DNA from: an uncultured Eubacteriales bacterium
GTDB lineage: Bacteria; Bacillota; Clostridia; Oscillospirales; Oscillospiraceae
NCBI GenBank assembly: GCA_900544705.1
Contig: UQWH01000003.1
Location: 1 to 64,000 of the forward strand
Direction: 5' to 3'
DNA length: 64,000 nucleotides
Position numbers and translations under genes: made by a program. The notes under the pieces are model-generated. The model was not told where the DNA came from. It searched no databases and worked only from the letters and a program-made list of their open reading frames with translations. Below are positions 45,044-53,733 of the stretch, one piece after another; positions within the stretch are counted from its first letter, which is position 1, and each line of letters opens with the position of its first letter.

Positions 45044-45244
45044 TTATTCCGGCTTTTCCACCGGCTCAGCCTGCTTGGTCTCGGTCGTTTCGGTCGTTCC
45101 GGACGCGGGAGCAACATCATTGTTTGCCCACTCGTCCGCCTTGTCTACGCCCGTCTTGACGGAGCGGACAATGGACTTTCCCAGTCCCTGGAAGGCGTGG
45201 CCGAGATCTTTTCCGGTCTGCTTCCACTCATCGCGTAAGGACAT
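45044..45244 (-). CDS. small conserved-type hypothetical protein
   Basis: A 66-residue soluble protein starting MSLRDEWKQTGKDLGHAFQGL, with an amphipathic N-terminal helix region (GKSIVRSVKTGVDKADEWAN) and an acidic, Thr/Glu-rich unstructured tail. Similar short proteins occur in other gut Clostridia, but no function is known to me. A strong AAAGGAGG ribosome site precedes the ATG, supporting a real gene. Confidence 0.75.
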   Translation of the reverse strand: MSLRDEWKQTGKDLGHAFQGLGKSIVRSVKTGVDKADEWANNDVAPASGTTETTETKQAEPVEKPE

Positions 45245-45372
45245 GTGCGCGCCTCCTTTCGGAAGGATTTCTATATTTTAGTATAGACGATTCTTTTCCG
45301 CTTGTCAAGAAGCCGCGGCGGCCGCTTTTCCTGCGCGTGCGCGGCAGGACGACAAAAATCCGCGATATTCCC

Positions 45373-45401
45373 TTGACAACGCGCCTCCTTGCAAGTACAA
45401 T
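45373..45401 (+). promoter_or_regulatory. sigma-A promoter of rny
   Basis: TTGACA, 17 bases, TACAAT. The leader to the rny start is about 115 bases and can form GC-rich hairpins (for example TTGGGG near 45463 with CCCCAA near 45486). Confidence 0.75.
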
Positions 45402-45521
45402 AAACGGTGGATTAGTTTGTCCTGCCGCCGCAAGGGGTGGTGGCTGCAGGCGTTGCTTTATCTTGGGGCGCAGGCGCGTCCCATTCCCCAATACTGAAGA
45501 ACAGGAGGTGTATTCAAGGAT

Positions 45522-47072
45522 ATGGAATGGTACTATTTTCTCCTCATCGGAGTAGGAGTATTAGCAGTAGCAGTCATTTTCTTCCTGGTCGGCTTTGTCT
45601 ACCGCAAGAAAGTTGCCGAGCGTGAGATCGGCAGCGCGGAATCGGAAGCAACACGCATCATCAACGAAGCCATCAAGGGCGGCGAGAACAAGAAGCGCGA
45701 GATGCTCGTCGAAGCCAAGGAAGAGATCCATAAATCCCGCACAGAATACGAAAAGGAAGTCAAAGAGCGCCGGGCCGACCTGCAGAAGCAAGAGCGCCGC
45801 CTGCAGCAGAAGGAAGAGTCTCTGGACAAGAAGCTCGACACCTTCGAGCGCAAGGAGGACGATCTGCGCAAGCGTCAGGCCGCCGTTGCCGCCACGCAGG
45901 ATGAGGTCAACCTCATCAAGAAGAGTCAGCTGGAGGTTCTGGAAAAGATCTCCGGTCTGACGCAGGAGGACGCCAAGGCGCAGCTCCTGCAGAACCTTGA
46001 AAACGAATGCCGTCACGACTCCGCCGTCAAGATCCGTGAAATCGAGTCGGAGCTGAAGGAAAACGCCGACCAGCTGGCCCGCGAGATCATCTCCATCGCC
46101 ATCCAGCGCTGCGCCGCCGATCATTCTGCCGAGGCGACCGTTTCCGTGGTGCCGCTGCCCAACGACGAAATGAAGGGCCGCATCATCGGCCGCGAGGGCC
46201 GCAACATCCGCACGCTGGAATCCATCACGGGCGTCGATCTGATCATCGACGACACGCCGGAAGCCATCACCGTTTCCTCCTTTGACCCCGTGCGCCGCGA
46301 GATCGCGCGTCTGGCGCTGGAGAAGCTGATCGCCGACGGCCGCATCCATCCGACCCGCATCGAGGATCTGGTGGAAAAGGCCCGCAAGGAAGTCGACCGC
46401 GTCATCAAGCAGGAGGGTGAGCGTGCCGCATTCGAAACGGGCGTAAACAACCTGCACCCGGAGCTGATCAAGCTCCTCGGCCGCCAGAAGTTCCGTACTT
46501 CCTACGGCCAGAACGTTCTGAACCACTCCATTGAGGTCGCCCACATCGCCGGCCTGCTCGCCAGTGAACTGGGCGTGGATGTCGCGCTTGCCAAGCGCGC
46601 AGGTCTGCTGCATGACCTCGGCAAGTCCGTCGACCACGAGATGGAAGGCAGCCACGTGCAGCTCGGCGTCGAGCTCGCACGGAAATACAACGAATCCCCC
46701 GACGTCATCCATGCGATCGAAGCGCACCACAACGACGTGGAGCCGCGCACGGTCATCGCCTGCCTCGTTCAGGCGGCCGATGCCATCTCCGCTGCCCGTC
46801 CCGGCGCACGCCGCGAGAACGTGGAGAACTATATCCGCCGTCTGGAAAAGCTGGAAGAGCTGACCGGCACTTACCCCGGTGTCGAAAAGTCCTTCGCGAT
46901 CCAGGCCGGCCGCGAGGTCCGCATCATGGTCAAGCCCGAGGAGGTTTCCGAGGACAACATGACGCTGCTCGCCCGCGCGATTGCAAAGAAGATCGAATCC
47001 GAGCTGGAATATCCCGGTCAGATCAAGATCAACGTCATCCGCGAAACCAAGGCGACGGAATACGCAAAATGA
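45522..47072 (+). CDS. rny: ribonuclease Y
   Basis: RNase Y is a membrane-anchored endonuclease that starts mRNA decay in Firmicutes. It has 516 residues: one N-terminal membrane segment (about 4-25), a long charged coiled coil (to about 200), a KH domain with [15 protein letters not shown], and an HD domain with [12 protein letters not shown] holding the catalytic His-Asp. GGAGG lies upstream, with longer spacing than usual. RNase J is also encoded in this window. Confidence 0.97.
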   Translation: MEWYYFLLIGVGVLAVAVIFFLVGFVYRKKVAEREIGSAESEATRIINEAIKGGENKKREMLVEAKEEIHKSRTEYEKEVKERRADLQKQERRLQQKEESLDKKLDTFERKEDDLRKRQAAVAATQDEVNLIKKSQLEVLEKISGLTQEDAKAQLLQNLENECRHDSAVKIREIESELKENADQLAREIISIAIQRCAADHSAEATVSVVPLPNDEMKGRIIGREGRNIRTLESITGVDLIIDDTPEAITVSSFDPVRREIARLALEKLIADGRIHPTRIEDLVEKARKEVDRVIKQEGERAAFETGVNNLHPELIKLLGRQKFRTSYGQNVLNHSIEVAHIAGLLASELGVDVALAKRAGLLHDLGKSVDHEMEGSHVQLGVELARKYNESPDVIHAIEAHHNDVEPRTVIACLVQAADAISAARPGARRENVENYIRRLEKLEELTGTYPGVEKSFAIQAGREVRIMVKPEEVSEDNMTLLARAIAKKIESELEYPGQIKINVIRETKATEYAK

Positions 47073-47079
47073 TCCCCAT

Positions 47080-47114
47080 GGCTCCGGTGCCGAAACGCGC
47101 CGGAGCCTTTTAAT
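47080..47114 (+). terminator. rho-independent terminator after rny
   Basis: A stem GGCTCCGG with CCGGAGCC is followed by TTTTAATTT. Confidence 0.75.
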
Positions 47115-47136
47115 TTGAAGAACGGAGGGACTCCCC

Positions 47137-48042
47137 ATGATTCAGAAATCAGATTTTTTCGGCTATGACAGCTACACGATCTCCTCGGAGCGGCTTTCCG
47201 TCCGCGTGATGACGCTGGGCGCAACGGTGATCGACTTCCGCTTCGACGGCCGTCCGGTCGCGCTGCGCTTTGAAACGGCGCAGGAGTATCTGGACAGTGA
47301 TGCCTATCTCGGCGCCATCGTCGGCCGCTATGCGAACCGTATCGGTGGTGCGCACTTCACCCTGAACGGCAAGACCTACGAGCTGCCCGCAAATGAGGGC
47401 AAGAACCAGCTGCACGGCGGCAAAAACAGCTATGACCGCCGCATCTGGGACGCCGAGGTCTGCGGGGACAGCGCCGTGCGCTTCCGTCTGTTCTCCCCGG
47501 ACGGCGACAACGGCTACCCCGGCAATCTGTCCATCGCTGTCACCTATACGGTCGCGGGCGACCGGATGCGCATCGACTTTGAGGGCGACTGTGACGCGGA
47601 CACCTACTTTGCCCCCACGACGCACTTGTATTTCAATCTGGGCGGCGCGCCCACGGTGCTGGACACCCGCCTCTGGATCAACGGAACGACCGTCCTGCCC
47701 GTAGACGCGGCGCTGCTCCCCTGCGGCGCGCCGGTGAAATCCGCCGGACTGCTGGACTTCTCGCAGGGAAAGGCCATCGAGGGCTGCGTCGACCACTGCT
47801 TCCCGCTGGACGGCGAGTGCGCCTGCCGCGCGAGCGACGGCGGCGTGGAGATGGAGCTGCACACGGACTTCCCCGCGCTTCAGGTCTACAGCGGTGAGTT
47901 CCTCAAGGAGAAGCACTCCGGCGTCGCTCTGGAACCGGAGTTCTATCCCGACAGCCCCAACCACCCGGAATTCCCCTCCCCCCTGCTGCGCAAAGGCGAG
48001 CACTTCCATAAATACGCGGAGTACCGCTTCCGCAAGGTCTGA
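47137..48042 (+). CDS. galM: aldose 1-epimerase (mutarotase)
   Basis: GalM interconverts alpha and beta anomers of galactose and glucose, feeding galactokinase. It has 301 residues. GAIVGRYANRIGGAHFTLNG, NQLHGGKNSYDRRIWDAE (catalytic His), PTTHLYFNLGG and the C-terminal LEPEFYPDSPNHPEFPSP (with catalytic Glu) are family motifs. CGGAGGGA precedes the ATG. It lies 1 kb from galE-galT-galK on the other strand, separated by a lipoprotein gene. Confidence 0.95.
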   Translation: MIQKSDFFGYDSYTISSERLSVRVMTLGATVIDFRFDGRPVALRFETAQEYLDSDAYLGAIVGRYANRIGGAHFTLNGKTYELPANEGKNQLHGGKNSYDRRIWDAEVCGDSAVRFRLFSPDGDNGYPGNLSIAVTYTVAGDRMRIDFEGDCDADTYFAPTTHLYFNLGGAPTVLDTRLWINGTTVLPVDAALLPCGAPVKSAGLLDFSQGKAIEGCVDHCFPLDGECACRASDGGVEMELHTDFPALQVYSGEFLKEKHSGVALEPEFYPDSPNHPEFPSPLLRKGEHFHKYAEYRFRKV

Positions 48043-48048
48043 TATGCC

Positions 48049-48098
48049 AACCGGCGGCTGCGATGATTTGCAGATCATCGCAGCCGCCGGTTTTCTTT
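48049..48098 (+). terminator. rho-independent terminator after galM
   Basis: A very long stem (AACCGGCGGCTGCGATGAT with ATCATCGCAGCCGCCGGTT, loop TTGCAG) is followed by TTCTTT. Confidence 0.92.
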
Positions 48099-48172
48099 GA
48101 AGTTCAGGCAGAGGGTTACAATCCAGCGTCATTTATATGACACAGATATTGCATTTTAGACATCTTTTGTAT

Positions 48173-48201
48173 TTGCATTTATGATTGTTTTCTGCTACAA
48201 T
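48173..48201 (+). promoter_or_regulatory. probable sigma-A promoter
   Basis: TTGCAT, 17 bases, TACAAT, about 45 bases upstream of the lipoprotein gene. Confidence 0.65.
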
Positions 48202-48246
48202 ACAGATGTCAAGTCAGATAGAACGCGATAAAAGGAGGGATTTCCC

Positions 48247-48984
48247 ATGAAAAAGCAACCGTTGATACTCCTGTTCTGCTGTGCGATCGCCGCGCTGCTG
48301 CTCTCCTCCTGCGCTTCCGCTCAGCACGATGCGTCCACGCCCCCGACGTCCGAGGTCGGCAGCTCCGTCATGTCCGATGCTGAGTTTCCGACGGTCTTGA
48401 ATATTCCGAAGGATTTTCAGGTCTGGCGCAATCCGGATGCAATCAGGGTCTATCCTTTCACCGAAGAGAGCCTCCTCGCGGCAGTAGAGCTTGCGCAGAA
48501 AACCGCCGCAGAGATCATCGAAAGCGACAGCCCGGAGCACTACGAGATCAAAAAAGCCGCCTTCGAGCCGGCCCTGACCGATGCGTATAACCGGCAGCAG
48601 ATGTCCGGCAAGCCCGTGAAGGGCTGGGCGGAGGAGGACTATTACGCGCGCTATATGACCTGCGTCATTTTTTATGATGCCGGCTATGACCACACCACCA
48701 GCCCCATGCCCGACGCCGAGGACGGTATTTTACAGGTCACATTGACCCGTGAAAACGCTTCGGACAGTTGGTCCTTTGTCGAAGGCTCCCAAGGCTTCTA
48801 CGGCGGAACGTACTCTTCCTTCGTACTCACCCTGGAAGAGCTGGCCGAGGTTCCCTTCCGTCATACCGGCCGCCTGCTCGGAGGATATTGCTATGCGGGG
48901 GACGCCTGCTATCTCTATGCCTGCGACGACGCGACCGGCGAGGTCAGATTCTACGACACACAGGGGAACAGCAATTTGGAATGA
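48247..48984 (+). CDS. uncharacterised lipoprotein
   Basis: A 245-residue protein with a lipoprotein signal (MKKQPLILLFCC then LLLSSCASA, Cys about 22). A Ser/Thr/Pro linker leads to a soluble domain with many aromatic residues (YYARYMTCVIFYDAGYD, GFYGGTYSSFVLTL, YCYAGDACYLYACDD). No family recognised. AAAGGAGGG precedes the ATG. It stands alone, between promoter and terminator. Confidence 0.8.
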   Translation: MKKQPLILLFCCAIAALLLSSCASAQHDASTPPTSEVGSSVMSDAEFPTVLNIPKDFQVWRNPDAIRVYPFTEESLLAAVELAQKTAAEIIESDSPEHYEIKKAAFEPALTDAYNRQQMSGKPVKGWAEEDYYARYMTCVIFYDAGYDHTTSPMPDAEDGILQVTLTRENASDSWSFVEGSQGFYGGTYSSFVLTLEELAEVPFRHTGRLLGGYCYAGDACYLYACDDATGEVRFYDTQGNSNLE

Positions 48985-49010
48985 AGCGGCTCTCGTCACC
49001 TTGCAAGTGC

Positions 49011-49048
49011 AGCGGCCCGCCGGGGTTCCGGCGGGCCGCTGTTTTTTA
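49011..49048 (+). terminator. rho-independent terminator
   Basis: A stem AGCGGCCCGCCGG with CCGGCGGGCCGCT is followed by GTTTTTTA. The end overlaps the galE stop codon on the other strand. Confidence 0.88.
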
Positions 49049-50047
49049 CTGCTGTTTCTTCACAAAGTTCCACGTGTCGCGGCACATATCTTCGACGGTC
49101 TTTTCCGCCGTCCAGCCGAGCACGTCCTTTGCCTTCGTGGTGTCCGCCCAGCACTTGGCAAGATCGCCGTCGCGGCGCGGGCCGATCACATGATTGACCT
49201 TGACACCGTTGACCTTTTCAAAGGTATGCACCAGCTCCAGCACGCTCACCGCGCGCCCGGTGCCGAGGTTAAACGCCTCCGCGCCCGTATGCGTTTCGGC
49301 ATACTCCAGCGCCTTGAGGTGCCCCTTGGCAAGATCGACTACGTGCAGATAGTCGCGCAGGCCGGTGCCGTCCGGGGTGGGATAGTCGTCGCCGAACACG
49401 GTCAGCTTCTCCAGCTTTCCGGCGGCAACGCGGGCGATGTAGGGCATCAGGTTATTGGGGATGCCGTTGGGGTCCTCGCCGAGCAGGCCGGATTCATGCG
49501 CGCCGATGGGGTTGAAGTAGCGCAGCAGCACCGCCGAGAAGTCCGGGTTCGCCGCCGTGTAGTCGCGAAGGATCTGCTCGATCATGATCTTCGTCCAGCC
49601 ATAGGGGTTGGTGGCAAGGTGCGCCGGCATGGATTCCACATAGGGCACGGGATTTTCCGGGCCGTAAACCGTCGCGGAGGAGGAAAAGACCAGCTTCTTG
49701 CAGCCGAACTCCGCCATGACCTCCATCAGCGTCAGCGTGGAATCCAGATTGTTGCGGTAGTAGGCCAGCGGGATGCGGCAGCTCTCGCCCACCGCCTTCA
49801 GACCGGCGAAGTGGATGACCGCGTCGATCCGGTGCGCGCGGAAGATCTTTTCCAGCGCCGCCCTGTCGCACACGTCGTCCTGATAGAACACAGGCGCAAT
49901 CCCCGTGATGGTCTGGATCTTTTCGATCACGTCCGCCTTGGCGTTGGACAGATTGTCAACGATCACGACCTCGTGACCCGCCTTTTGCAGCTCCACGCAG
50001 GTGTGGCTGCCGATAAACCCGGCGCCGCCGGTGACAAGTACCTTCAT
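49046..50047 (-). CDS. galE: UDP-glucose 4-epimerase
   Basis: GalE interconverts UDP-galactose and UDP-glucose with bound NAD in the Leloir pathway. It has 333 residues. The NAD-binding GGAGFIGSHTCVEL is at the N-terminus. The active site has Ser in FSSSATVYG and the Tyr-Lys pair in NPYGWTKIMIEQIL. GGAGGA precedes the ATG. It follows galT by 17 bases, giving the order galK-galT-galE. Confidence 0.97.
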   Translation of the reverse strand: MKVLVTGGAGFIGSHTCVELQKAGHEVVIVDNLSNAKADVIEKIQTITGIAPVFYQDDVCDRAALEKIFRAHRIDAVIHFAGLKAVGESCRIPLAYYRNNLDSTLTLMEVMAEFGCKKLVFSSSATVYGPENPVPYVESMPAHLATNPYGWTKIMIEQILRDYTAANPDFSAVLLRYFNPIGAHESGLLGEDPNGIPNNLMPYIARVAAGKLEKLTVFGDDYPTPDGTGLRDYLHVVDLAKGHLKALEYAETHTGAEAFNLGTGRAVSVLELVHTFEKVNGVKVNHVIGPRRDGDLAKCWADTTKAKDVLGWTAEKTVEDMCRDTWNFVKKQQ

Positions 50048-50064
50048 AAAAATGTCCTCCTTTT

Positions 50065-51546
50065 TTATATTGCGGCAAGGAAGCGGCCGAAGGCCCGCTG
50101 CCCCGCGTCATTTCGTTTGAACACGCCCGCGTCCTCCAGAACGCGGGTGAACACCGCGCCGACCTCCTGCCGGAGGATGTCCTCCGTGTTTTCCGGCGTA
50201 AAGTCATAGCGCTGCCTGAGCTCGTCCACCCAATCGGCGTGCTTGCCGAGCGTTTCGTCCTGCCGCAGGTCCGCCCCCGTCAGGATCGCCGTGCGCACGC
50301 CCTCCAGCTCCTTTTTCAGGCGAGCGGGCAGCACCGCAAGGCCCATGACCTCGATCAGGCCGATGTTCTCCTTTTTAATATGATGCAGCTCCGGATGCGG
50401 ATGGAACACGCCCAGCGGAAGCTCCGGCGTGGTGATGTTGCAGCGCAGCACAAGATCAAGCTCGTAGTCCGCGCCGCGTCGCCGCGCAATGGGCGTGATC
50501 GTGTTGTGCGGCACTCCGTCCGTTTCCGCAAAAACGCCCGCCTCCGGGTCGGAATACCCGCGCCAGCGCGCCAGGATCCGCTCCGCCAGCGCAAGGAGCT
50601 GCGCACGGTCGGCGCTCGTCAGACGGATGACCGACATCGGCCAGCGCACGACCCCCGCACGCACCGCCGGGAAGTCCGCAAAACGCACCTCCCGCTCCAC
50701 CGGCGCCTCCTCCATCGCAAAGCGGTAACGCCCGCCCTGAAAGTGGTCGTGGCTCAGGATGGAACCGCCCACAATGGGCAGGTCGGCATTCGAGCCGATG
50801 AAGTAGTGCGGGAAGATCGTGACAAAATCCAGCAGCCGCCGGAAGGTCACGCCGTCGATGTGCATGGGCCGGTGCTCCGCATTCAGCGCGATACAGTGTT
50901 CATTATAATATACATAGGGGGAATACTGCAAGTACCACTGGCTTCCGTCCAGCGTGAGGGGCAGAATTCTGTGATTCTGCCGCGCCGGATGATTGCCGCG
51001 CCCGGCGTAGCCCTCATTTTCGGCGCACAGCAGGCAGCGCGGATAGCCCGACTGCGGCGCAGCCTTGGCCGCCGCGATGTCGCGGGGGTCCTTTTCGGGC
51101 TTGGACAGATTGATCGTGATGTCCAGCGCGCCGTAGGGCGAAGCATACTTCCACTTGAGGTCTTTTGCGATGCGGTCGCGGCGGATGTAATTTGTGTCCT
51201 GCGAGAAGCGGTAGAACCAGTCCGTCGCCGCCTCGGGCGAAACGGCGTAGCGCCGCGCAAATTCCGCCCGCACCTCGTGCGGATAGGGCGTCAGCGCGCC
51301 CATGAGCTTGGTGTCGAACAGATCGCGTTCGGTCACGCTGCCGCCGGTCAGCCCGCGCTGCACGGCGTCGTCCGTCAGCGCCGCGAGCAGCTCCGGAAGC
51401 GCCGCGTGGATCTCTTCCTCCGCGGGTGCTTCGTCCAGCCGCAGAATTTCCAACAGACGATTTTTCACATAGCAGGCGTCCGCCTGTTCGATCAGGCCGC
51501 AGCCGATGCCGTAGCGCACCAGCGCGTCAAGATAAGCACCGTTCAT
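50065..51546 (-). CDS. galT: galactose-1-phosphate (UTP-hexose-1-phosphate) uridylyltransferase, Firmicutes type
   Basis: GalT exchanges UMP between UDP-glucose and galactose-1-phosphate. It has 493 residues, the length of the long Firmicutes form rather than the roughly 350-residue E. coli form. Family regions include YASPYGALDITINLSKPEKDP, SPYVYYNEHCIALN and the SILSHDHFQGGRY segment with the active-site histidine. The ATG at 51546 overlaps the galK stop by four bases. Confidence 0.95.
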   Translation of the reverse strand: MNGAYLDALVRYGIGCGLIEQADACYVKNRLLEILRLDEAPAEEEIHAALPELLAALTDDAVQRGLTGGSVTERDLFDTKLMGALTPYPHEVRAEFARRYAVSPEAATDWFYRFSQDTNYIRRDRIAKDLKWKYASPYGALDITINLSKPEKDPRDIAAAKAAPQSGYPRCLLCAENEGYAGRGNHPARQNHRILPLTLDGSQWYLQYSPYVYYNEHCIALNAEHRPMHIDGVTFRRLLDFVTIFPHYFIGSNADLPIVGGSILSHDHFQGGRYRFAMEEAPVEREVRFADFPAVRAGVVRWPMSVIRLTSADRAQLLALAERILARWRGYSDPEAGVFAETDGVPHNTITPIARRRGADYELDLVLRCNITTPELPLGVFHPHPELHHIKKENIGLIEVMGLAVLPARLKKELEGVRTAILTGADLRQDETLGKHADWVDELRQRYDFTPENTEDILRQEVGAVFTRVLEDAGVFKRNDAGQRAFGRFLAAI

Positions 51547-52721
51547 TCGCACACCTCCACACTGCCCTCCTGCCGGATGGAAAGCACATGACAGCTTCCC
51601 TGCCCCAGCGCGGCCTCCATGCCCTCGCGGAAGCGTGGAAGAAGCTCCGTCGGGACATAGGCCTGAATCGTTCCGGCGAAGCCGCCGCCGTGGACGCGGC
51701 AGGCTCCGCGGCCTTCCAGCAGGCGCTCCGCCTGCGACAGGGCGAAGGCCAGCGCCTGCCCACGCACTGCGCCCGTGGGGATCACGTTCTGCAAATACTG
51801 CCATGAGGACACGCCGGAAGCCCGGACTTCGTGCAAAAAGTCCTCAAACCGGTTTTCCTGCAAGGCCTTCACCTGACGGCGCACGCGACGGTTATCGTCA
51901 AAGACATGGATGGCGCGCAGCACGGCGCGGTCGCCCGCATATCGGCGCAGCCCCGGCAGCTTCTGATAGAACTCGTCCTCGGAAACGTCGCGCAGGTATT
52001 CTTTCCCAAAAAATTCGCAGACAGTTTTCAACTCCGCCGGAATGGCCGCGTACTCCGCGGTCAGGTCGGCGTGGTCGGCGCCGGAGTCGATGATGCACAG
52101 CGCATGGCCGCAGGCCGCAAAGTCAAAGGGCACCGGCGTGACCACCGGCGCAGCCGGGTCGGCAAAGTCAATGGCAATGATGCCGCCGACGGCGCTGGCG
52201 GTCTGATCCATCAGGCCGCAGGGCTTGCCGAAGTAGACATTTTCCGCATACTGCCCGACCTGCGCAAGCTGCACGGGGCTGAGCTTCCCGTCCAGAAACA
52301 GGCGGTTGCAGATCGCCGCCATCAGCACCTCAAAGGCAGCCGAAGAGGAAAGCCCGCTGCCCGGCAGCACGTCGGACTCCACATAGGCGTCGAAGCCGCA
52401 GGGCGTCCCTCCCAGTGCGGCCACCCGCGCGGCCACGCCGCGCACCAGTGCCGCCGTCGTGCCCGTTTCCTCCGCCCGCGGCGCAAGGCCGTCCAGCGGC
52501 ACGACGCACAGGGGGTAGCCCTCGGACTGCACGCGGATCTGCCCGGAGCCGTTGGCGGCGACCGCCGCTCTTGTGTCAAGGTTCACCGCGCCGGCCAGCA
52601 CGAGCCCGTGCTGATGATCGGTGTGGTTGCCGCCCAGCTCCGTCCGGCCGGGCGCGGAAAAGAGGTACTGGGGTACTCGCTCAAAGCATTGCGTGAATTT
52701 TCGCTTGATGGTTTCGTACAC
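51543..52721 (-). CDS. galK: galactokinase
   Basis: GalK phosphorylates galactose at C1 with ATP. It has 392 residues. The signature APGRTELGGNHTDHQHG is near 25, a small change from GRxNLIGEHTDY. The GHMP phosphate loop is VLPGSGLSSSAAFE near 120, and the C-terminal motif is RVHGGGFAGTIQAYV. The start is GTG (52721), with AGAGGTG upstream. It is divergent from an araC-type gene across a 137-base gap. Confidence 0.96.
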   Translation of the reverse strand: MYETIKRKFTQCFERVPQYLFSAPGRTELGGNHTDHQHGLVLAGAVNLDTRAAVAANGSGQIRVQSEGYPLCVVPLDGLAPRAEETGTTAALVRGVAARVAALGGTPCGFDAYVESDVLPGSGLSSSAAFEVLMAAICNRLFLDGKLSPVQLAQVGQYAENVYFGKPCGLMDQTASAVGGIIAIDFADPAAPVVTPVPFDFAACGHALCIIDSGADHADLTAEYAAIPAELKTVCEFFGKEYLRDVSEDEFYQKLPGLRRYAGDRAVLRAIHVFDDNRRVRRQVKALQENRFEDFLHEVRASGVSSWQYLQNVIPTGAVRGQALAFALSQAERLLEGRGACRVHGGGFAGTIQAYVPTELLPRFREGMEAALGQGSCHVLSIRQEGSVEVCE

Positions 52722-52777
52722 GGTTGTTTCACCTCTCTGTTTTATTTTGTTCTCTACTTCTATTCTAGGTAATTATG

Positions 52778-52789
52778 TTGCTAAAGCAA
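52778..52789. promoter_or_regulatory. palindrome between galK and the AraC gene
   Basis: The perfect 12-bp palindrome TTGCTAAAGCAA overlaps a likely galK -35 (minus-strand TTGCTT, 16 bases, TAGAAT). It is a candidate operator; AraC proteins more often bind direct repeats, so the binding protein is uncertain. Confidence 0.4.
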
Positions 52790-52858
52790 TGGTTTTTTCT
52801 CTAGTTTCTATGGAAATTTGTTGCTTCCCATGGTATAATTTTCGCAGGAGGCGGTATC

Positions 52859-53704
52859 ATGGCGGAATATTTCAAAAATTCCTATAAAGCGGAGCAGGCG
52901 CCCCTGCCGCTGAGCGTCAAAAACGTCGGCTTTCAGCAGTGCACGCCGGGCTACCGCTGGGGTGCCGGAATGCGCGACCACTATCTTCTGCACTACGTCG
53001 TTTCCGGGCGCGGGACCTATACCGTCGAGGGACGCTCCTTCCCGGTGGAGGCCGGGCAGGTCTTTCTGGCGTGGCCGAATACCGTTCTGAGCTACACCGC
53101 CGACCACGACGACCCGTGGGAATACTACTGGCTGGGCTTCGCCGGGCCGGACGCGGCGGTGCTCCTGTCGCACACCGGCCTCAAGCGCAGCGCGCCGGTC
53201 CTGTCCATCGGCTTCGGCAAGACTTTTCAGCAGTACGTCACTGCCATTTATGACGCGCGCGGCAGCGACCTGAGAAGCCGCACGCAGATGCTCGGCTATG
53301 CCTATCTTCTGCTGGGCCGTCTGATCGAAGCGGAGGCGCGTCCGCAGGAGAGTGCCAACCCCGCCGCCCGCGCGGCGGAATTCATCGAAAACAACTACGC
53401 CGACCAGATCACGATAGACGACATCGCAGCCCGCGCCGGCGTGAGCCGGAGCTGGCTTTACCGCTGTTTCATGGAGCGCTTTGCCTGTTCGCCCGCGGCC
53501 TACCTGCGCAGCCGCCGTCTGAACTGCGCCCGCCAGCTGCTCGAGCGCACCGGCCTGCATATCTCGGAGATCGCCCGCTCCGCGGGCTATCCGGACGCAC
53601 TGTATTTTACCAAGGTCTTTACCCGGCAGTTTGGGATGTCCCCTTCTGCCTACCGGGGAAAAATCCTGTTGGAATTTTCCCCGCCGGGTGCTATAATGAC
53701 CTGA
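52859..53704 (+). CDS. AraC-family transcriptional regulator
   Basis: A 281-residue regulator. An N-terminal cupin-like sensor domain (VVSGRGTYTVEGRSFPVEAGQVF, split here: SGRGTYTVEGRSF and VEAGQVFLAWPNT) is followed by two helix-turn-helix motifs at about 180-275 (ITIDDIAARAGVSRSWLYRCF and LHISEIARSAGYPDALYFTKVF). The layout fits MelR/MsmR-type sugar regulators. Divergent from galK, so galactose or an alpha-galactoside control is a fair inference. CAGGAGG precedes the ATG; TATAAT at 52834-52839 is its -10. Confidence 0.92.
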   Translation: MAEYFKNSYKAEQAPLPLSVKNVGFQQCTPGYRWGAGMRDHYLLHYVVSGRGTYTVEGRSFPVEAGQVFLAWPNTVLSYTADHDDPWEYYWLGFAGPDAAVLLSHTGLKRSAPVLSIGFGKTFQQYVTAIYDARGSDLRSRTQMLGYAYLLLGRLIEAEARPQESANPAARAAEFIENNYADQITIDDIAARAGVSRSWLYRCFMERFACSPAAYLRSRRLNCARQLLERTGLHISEIARSAGYPDALYFTKVFTRQFGMSPSAYRGKILLEFSPPGAIMT

Positions 53705-53733
53705 GAAATAAGGCACAAACATGGAGGCCATTT

